From Nymphaea colorata (Eukaryota; Streptophyta; Magnoliopsida; Nymphaeales; Nymphaeaceae): a stretch of 64,000 nucleotides of DNA. The position numbers and the translations under genes are program-made. Location of the stretch: assembly GCF_008831285.2 (NCBI RefSeq), contig NC_045141.1, forward strand, positions 13,998,106 through 14,062,105, written 5' to 3'. The notes beneath the pieces were generated by a model, which had not been told where the DNA came from, made no database searches, and saw only the letters and a list, made by a program, of their open reading frames with translations. The number at the start of each line of letters is the position of its first letter. Positions within the stretch are counted from its first letter, which is position 1. This document shows, in pieces, positions 58,601 through 64,000 of the stretch.

Positions 58601-61600
58601 TCACCATGGATTTCTTTGCAATTACCATGTGCACGCCCTCCACACCAACCACAGACATGCATATTATGAAGCACATCCCACTGAACCGTAGAAGCCACCT
58701 CCATGCAATGGCTCCATAACCAAATAAGGGGCACCCATATGAAGGGGGATATTGAACTAGACTCCTAATGCTGACAACTTCATAGTAGAATTGCAAGTTA
58801 ATAAGAGCATCTGTAGACTCTATGGTTAAAGCATCAAGAAGTCAATAACTACTGAAAATAGGATTGTCATTAAACTATATTGGTTTGGAGCTACTTTATC
58901 AGGTTAGTACAGATGGCACCTTTTTTATCATTTTGGGTTAGTGCAACATAGACTTCCGTTTTTCCAACAGTTAGATTAATGAGACTAAAAAGAAATGAGA
59001 TTTTTTTTTCTTCTTGTTCTTCTTCTTTCCTTTTCTTTGTTTGGTGTGGAGCAGAAAAAGGTGGGAAAGGGAAGAGACTTTACAATTTTGGGATAACATA
59101 AGCATGTTTAACATGGAAGAATTTCTACTTTAAGACAACATCCATATGAAACTCTCACAAGACACAGTCCCATGGATTTCCATTCTGATTCTTTAAATAG
59201 CATAAAGTAGTTCAATGGCCATCAAATTTGATAGAAATTAACTGAAGCTACAATAGATCTTCATGTTGTCAAATTCTGCAGAAGATATCGATGTTCAACT
59301 GAACAACAACAATAAAGTAAGTTCACCATAGTCTTGAACAGTGAAAAGGGTTTGTTGCTTTCCAATATTCTGTTTGCATATTTTGTTTTCTCATGCTATT
59401 GTTAAGTGACTTAAACACTAACTCATACATTTAATGGCCTTCCACATCTGCTGCTCATCAGTTCATATAAATCTTAGTTTCTTCCAAAGTGATTATAATT
59501 ATGCTCTCTATGTACTTCTAACTTCAATAGTCCTCTTAATCAAACTTACCAAATTTCCAGATCACTTTGATATCACTTCCAACCTCACTGCAATTTATAC
59601 GCAGAAACATATGACACATTGCAATGAATGCACATCTCAACTGACAGAGTGCGGAACAAAGAAATATTGGAAGCATGTCATACCAGTTGTCTCTATAACA
59701 ATATGGTCAAACTTCCCCTTTTTCTTATCGAGTAGCTCTGAGACCATACGAACTAGATCACCTCTCACCGTACAGCACAAGCAACCATTGTTGAGCATGA
59801 TAATGTCTTCTGCTCCAGTTGTTTTGGCAGCCACCAGTGAACCGTCAATATCAATCTCACCAAACTAACAATAGAAATTTGTGTATCAATACTAAATACA
59901 GCAGCATGTACAGAACTCAATAACTAAATCTAGCATACCAGAGCATTAAGAATCTCTGCAGGAGTAGAAGAAAGTATACATAAAATTAATCAACTTGGAT
60001 TAAAGCAAGAAATGTTACCACCACAGACCTCATTCTCAATGACAGCAATCTTTTTTCCATGATCAGCAGTTAAAATATGGTTTAAAAGAGTTGTCTGCAT
60101 TGCCAAAAAATTGGGCACATCAGAAGTCAATAACTATCAGCAGCAGCTAACAAAAAGTGAGGCATTATCAACAGCGAAACTTCAAAATCCATCTCAAAAG
60201 AAACTAATTAATGACATAATAGACCTCGACATATAGGCTTAACAAGTCCTTTTGGTAAAAAACACATGAAAGGAATATAATTTTTCTTTTTGCTTCCACA
60301 AAGTTAAGAGCAGACAATTATGTACCAATGAAAACAAAAAGTAAACTTTTAGCAACAGCAAAAACTTAAAGAAAAGAGTTTATGCATAAATTCAAGTGAT
60401 CTAAAGAAAGTAACAAGCGGAAGAACATAATAAACCTTGATATATAAACTTAACAAGTCTTTTGGGGGGAAAAAAGCACATGAAAGGACCATAACTTTTC
60501 TTTTTGCTTTCAGCAATATAGGAGCAGACAATTGTGTATTAATGGAAACAACGAGTAAACTATTAGCAACAGCAAAAACTTATCCAAAAAGAATTGTATA
60601 CAAATTCAAGTCGATACCAAAAAAGCTAACTAACGGAAGAACACAATAGACCTTGATAATATAAGTTTAACCCCGTGGGAAAACACACACGAAAGGAACA
60701 GAAATTGTTGTTGCTTTCAGAAAGATGTCAGCAGACAATTATGCATTTATTAAAAAGATTATCAGGCATAACATGTGATTCTCACACAAATTGCCCTTAA
60801 AGATGACCCAGCTGAAGCTCATTAACACATGTGAAATTGAATCTTAAATCAGAAAAGGGAGATCAAAGAAGTTCTTCAAGGTTATGTCCTATGTGTTGTA
60901 AGAAAACAAAATGTTGTTCCTTAAAGAAATGCAGCCCGGTTTCTGCTCAATCAGATTGTCATTAATGCAGAGCAAAAAACTGAGATTCATATCGCAGCCA
61001 AAAAGAGCTCATGCTCGAGTGGTTCACATAAAATGAGTTCATCGTCGCCACCGAGAGCTTGTTATAGTTCATTCATTCCCAGCATTGCTCCTATATACTC
61101 TTGCGCTAGTTTACGCCACTGTTTACATGCTAACTAACGTCCATTCCGTTGCCAAATTTCCCGTAGTAACCGAAACTCGGCGAAGCGCGTACAACAGAAA
61201 CTGCACCTGGGGGAATTTGCGGCTTTGAAATACAGACATGAAATTCGAGACGAGGAAAAACTAGCCATGGCAACGGTTCGACCTCACCGAATAACTCGCT
61301 GGTGCAAATTACAAAGTACCTTTCCGGAGCCAAGGAAGCCAGTGATGATGGTGGCAGGGATTCGGTTGTCCGGGGGAATCTTGGAGATCAAATCTTCCCC
61401 TTGGTTCTGCGCTGTGGCCGCGGAGGAAGCCACCGTCCGTGTGCACCTCCTAAACTTAGGGAAGTTGGCCTTTAGTTTGGGGAGCGAAGAAGCTGGCGGA
61501 GTTCTAATGCAGGCGAGGCTGATGGAGCGGGGGAGGAGTGCGAAAGGCCGGGAGAGGAAGGTATGAGCTTGGACCTGAACTGCGGCGTGGCGTTTCACGA

Positions 61601-61640
61601 ACGTGGCCGCGAAGCCCAGTGAGGGGACGGAGGCAGCCAT
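49861..61640 (-). CDS. Plastid-type CobW/COG0523 GTPase, zinc metallochaperone family
   Basis: Ten coding exons on the minus strand: 61320-61640, 60029-60094, 59684-59864, 56634-56830, 56308-56358, 56120-56211, 53952-54067, 52358-52464, 51976-52080, 49861-50001. They join in frame with GT-AG junctions to 458 residues. The first 70 or so residues are rich in Ser, Ala and Arg with few acids, a likely plastid transit peptide. The Walker A motif GFLGSGKT (101-108) spans junction 1. The metal-binding CLCC box is at 157-160 and the NKID guanine motif at 254-257. A loop at 316-358 holds twenty histidines. The CobW C-terminal domain ends IVFIGKNLD...ACLLQ. The family comprises GTPases that deliver zinc to client enzymes; the closest plant type I know is Arabidopsis PTAC17 (plastid nucleoid) and its paralogue. 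An in-frame ATG at 61715 would add 25 residues. Confidence 0.94.
50165..50415 (+). repeat. AT-rich dispersed repeat family, copy in CobW intron 9
   Basis: The order of phrases matches 7131-7383: AAGTTGATCA, GTTTTTATAATA, CACATTTTTTATCAAAACAACTT, GTTTTATATCAAAATA, GATGTTTATATTTTA and CCTAAGTGTC. It ends directly at the (TA)n tract at 50422. Confidence 0.65.
50422..50492. repeat. (TA)n microsatellite
   Basis: A perfect TA run of about 70 bp in CobW intron 9. A further AT run lies at 50651-50673. Confidence 0.95.
50674..50905. mobile_element. Foldback MITE in CobW intron 9
   Basis: The left arm (50674-50736) contains GACTCTAG and CACCCAGCTCACTCATGAGG. The right arm (50834-50904), reverse complemented, contains GACTCTGG and TACCCAGCTCACTCATGAGG at the same spacing. 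The arms are about 65 bp and would fold into a long hairpin with a short AT-rich loop. AT-repeat sequence abuts both ends, so target duplication cannot be read. Confidence 0.7.
55643..55693. repeat. (AT)n microsatellite
   Basis: A perfect AT run of about 50 bp in CobW intron 6. Confidence 0.95.
57177..58055. repeat. Diverged 36-bp direct repeats bracketing about 800 bp
   Basis: AAAATTTATAATCTGG.CAT followed by ATGAATGTTGTCTA occurs at about 57177-57212 and again at 58019-58055 in CobW intron 3. The enclosed segment starts near TGTCACACCCC and has a short complement GGTGTGACAG at 57288. It has no open frame. Confidence 0.6.
60221..60760. repeat. 211-216-bp tandem repeat, two and a half units
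   Basis: Units begin at 60221, 60432 and 60648 with A.ACCT.GA.ATAT and share AACACA or GCACATGAAAGGA, TTTTTGCTT.CA, GAGCAGACAATT and AACTT.TAGCAACAGCAAAAACTTA-type phrases in order. They lie in CobW intron 1. Diverged, so not recent. Confidence 0.85.
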
Positions 61641-63061
61641 TTGTGGCTGTTGGGTAGGTGGGGAGAAGAGAGGAAAAAGAAAGAACAAGGAAACGAGAAG
61701 ACGACAAGCACCCAAAAGCCACTCTCTTCCCTTTCAGAAGTGAGGCTTGAGGGGAATCGGCGGCTGTGCCTGGTTAGCTGTGCCCTGAGAATGGAGCTTC
61801 CACTCTTATCTCTGCGGTGTCGTCTTTGAGGCGGCCACTCAACGGTGAACAGAAAAAATCTCGGGGAGATTTCTTCATGGTTTATTTCGATAAATTTATA
61901 TTTGATAATCCAGCCCAGGGACTGCCAACATTTCTAAGTTAAAAACAAAAAAAAAAACTGTTAGGAAGATCAATTTCAGGATCTATTCTTGCTGGAATTG
62001 AGGAATGTTCTTCTTATACACAACTTACATTCATAGTTAAAGTATTTTATATTCGTTGATCTAATATCAGTCATTCGTTTGATCTTGCCTATAAGCTAAT
62101 CGTACCAAGGAGTTCTCCAAACGAGTCTGTTTTCTTGCAAAGAACAACGGCAGATAAATGGTTTCCAGCATAAATATGTTTTCCCGTTATTCAATTAGCG
62201 CATTGATCAGGTGACTTCTGGTTTAAAGGTAAACTTGAAAGTAAATTATGTATGAAATTCGGGTTAAGTAAAACAAAAAAAAAAATCCCCCGATTAAAAG
62301 TCAAAACCTTCAACTGCCTCCGAAGTCTCCGAAGTGAAAGCCCCGCGGGCCCCCTTAGAAAAAAATTACATTTAAATATTAAAAAAAATATTTTTTTGAA
62401 TAAAAAGTTACATTTGAATATTAAAAAATTTCATTTGTTTTATGAAAATTTTTAAAAATAATATTTTTGCTCAATCAAAATTTATAAACTTTAATTCAGC
62501 CCTCTCACACAAATTTTTTTGCTCTGCCCCTAATTGCATTGATGCCTGATAGATGTTATAACACTAATGGCAGCATCCAGCATCCTGACTCCAAAGAAAA
62601 TAGTTGTTCATGTTTAGGAAGCGTTAGAAAAATCAAATACAATAAAAATTTCAATCTTGATTATACGATATTATCATGAAGTTGTTAATCAACCAATTTA
62701 AACTAATAGTAAAATGGATTTGAACTAACAGAAGTATTATCCTTTTTTGATGGTTGAATGCTAATAATAAAATTACGAAAGTCGCAACATTTATAATGCA
62801 AAAATACAACAAATTGTAAAACAATAGTGAGGAGCCATAAAATGCAAATAAATGAAGTAGCAATATATATATATAACATGTTATTATTGTGACATACGGA
62901 TGCATACATTAGCAAATATTGAAAAATAAAAAATGGATGCAAAGGCTTGTCGTCACAATTACCATTACAAAATATATTGTCCTAACGTGAGAGTAAGGCA
63001 TTATTGCATGAGCCCATATACATTGGGATTTTGAAATATATATATATATATATAATATATA

Positions 63062-63106
<45 letters not shown>

Positions 63107-64000
63107 GTTCTGGCTGTACTTCAAGAAAAAAAAATAACATTGGGATTTTGCATCATGTAAACAACCACGACTATGACAGACAAAAAAAAGCACACAACCT
63201 GGCTTGGCTTAATTGGTCCGCTTTAATATCCAAAGGACTTAGTGTTGGGAAGCTGGTGAAAGAACAGTTTGATTGTTGTGAGTGCTACTTGTCTAAACTG
63301 CAAAAGATAACAAACATTACTTTCGAGTTAATTAGAGGAATTGTAAGTCCACTCAAGTCCAAACACAACTTCGGCTTTACTCGTCATCAAAATGACGTAA
63401 GGTCTTTAGCCTCTCCCAAGATGGTGGGGTTTTCTCTTAATCATCCACCATAAACTTAAAAAATAAATAACAACAAAAAAATTATTTTATCTACACTACA
63501 CCACTTCACAATAATTTCAAACATTAGGGTCACTTTTGTTTTTATGTATGTCATACCAGCTTTTCCTTTCTCACAATTAGCTGCTAGTAGGACATTACTT
63601 AACTTGAAATTTCATTTATAATTGCCAACAAATACTTGTGTTAAAAAAAAGACCAATTATTTTATGGTAATACGATGATTACAACGCACTCCATGAAAAA
63701 AAAAAAAAACAGGTAGAAAAATTTCCTCATTCTCCGTATTTAATGGGTTTATAACTGTTCCAATGACTGTCAGTTAAAGTAGTAGGAGTATTTCATTATA
63801 CCGCCCAATCAATGGGTTGAAACTCCTACCATTTCTCGTCTGTCCCCCTAACGTCAAGGTCTGTTGTTGATGCCTCATATAACGTGGTGTGCCCGTGCCC
63901 TCAGTAATTGGGTAGAGTTTGTACCTGTAGTTCGACATAGTGTTCTATCTACATAAATTGTACTTGTAGTTCGGTGTCGCGTTCTACCTTCATAAGGCAC
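61641..64000. other. AT-rich right-hand spacer
   Basis: The first 200 bases are the CobW promoter region. The rest has no gene: an (AT)n tract at about 63038-63101, poly-A patches and short chance frames. TGGCTTAATTGG at about 63205 resembles a tRNA A box, but no matching B box is convincing. Confidence 0.55.
63038..63101. repeat. (AT)n microsatellite, interrupted
   Basis: AT repeats interrupted near 63050-63070 by TATAATATAATATAA. Confidence 0.9.

Noticed and set aside
63195-63290. SINE-like A box in the right spacer
   Set aside because: TGGCTTAATTGG fits an A box, but the expected B box (near 63265) is too degenerate and no A/T-tailed 3' end is clear.

Overview
This is nuclear DNA of a flowering plant. 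The genes are split by many short GT-AG introns, their proteins match plant families (a TOPLESS corepressor, an AVT6-type vacuolar amino-acid transporter, a plastid-type CobW GTPase, GOT1 and CDC26), and the spacers are AT-rich and full of microsatellites, small inverted-repeat elements and decayed retrotransposon sequence. The species cannot be fixed from the sequence. No tRNA, rRNA, CRISPR array or bacterial-style operon was found.

Layout, left to right. 1-4.6 kb: repeat-rich spacer. 4.6-6.0 kb (-): intronless AVT6-like amino-acid transporter. 6.0-12.8 kb: spacer with (AC)n/(AT)n tracts and two copies of a dispersed repeat. 12.8-14.2 kb (-): intronless HARBI1/ALP1-like protein, a tamed Harbinger nuclease that has lost catalytic acids. 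14.2-18.4 kb: spacer with several repeat families, then the promoter of the next gene. 18.4-31.5 kb (+): a TOPLESS gene with 25 coding exons and 1137 residues, which I could splice completely in frame. 31.5-35.2 kb: spacer. 35.2-37.2 kb (-): GOT1, 6 coding exons, 140 residues. 37.4-39.0 kb (+): wreck of a Copia retrotransposon. 41.0-41.2 kb (+): CDC26, a 62-residue subunit of the anaphase-promoting complex. 41.2-45.1 kb: spacer rich in local duplications. 45.1-46.8 kb (-): gene for a small protein with a very acidic tail and one GC-AG intron. 48.6-49.0 kb (+): intronless 124-residue membrane protein of unknown function. 49.9-61.6 kb (-): plastid-type CobW GTPase, 10 coding exons, 458 residues, whose large introns carry most of the repeats there. 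61.6-64 kb: AT-rich spacer.

The genes are independent eukaryotic transcription units, not a pathway cluster. GOT1 and CDC26 are divergent, as are the acidic-tail gene and the 124-residue membrane-protein gene, so each pair may share a promoter region. I saw no convincing new multi-gene system. The points most worth a second look are: a cleanly bounded hAT-like element in TOPLESS intron 8 with a perfect 8-bp target duplication; CDC26 standing without the TTM3 partner it shares a transcript with in Arabidopsis; the catalytically depleted Harbinger-derived gene; the GC-AG intron; and a 42-bp tandem repeat that stays open as a 14-residue repeat.
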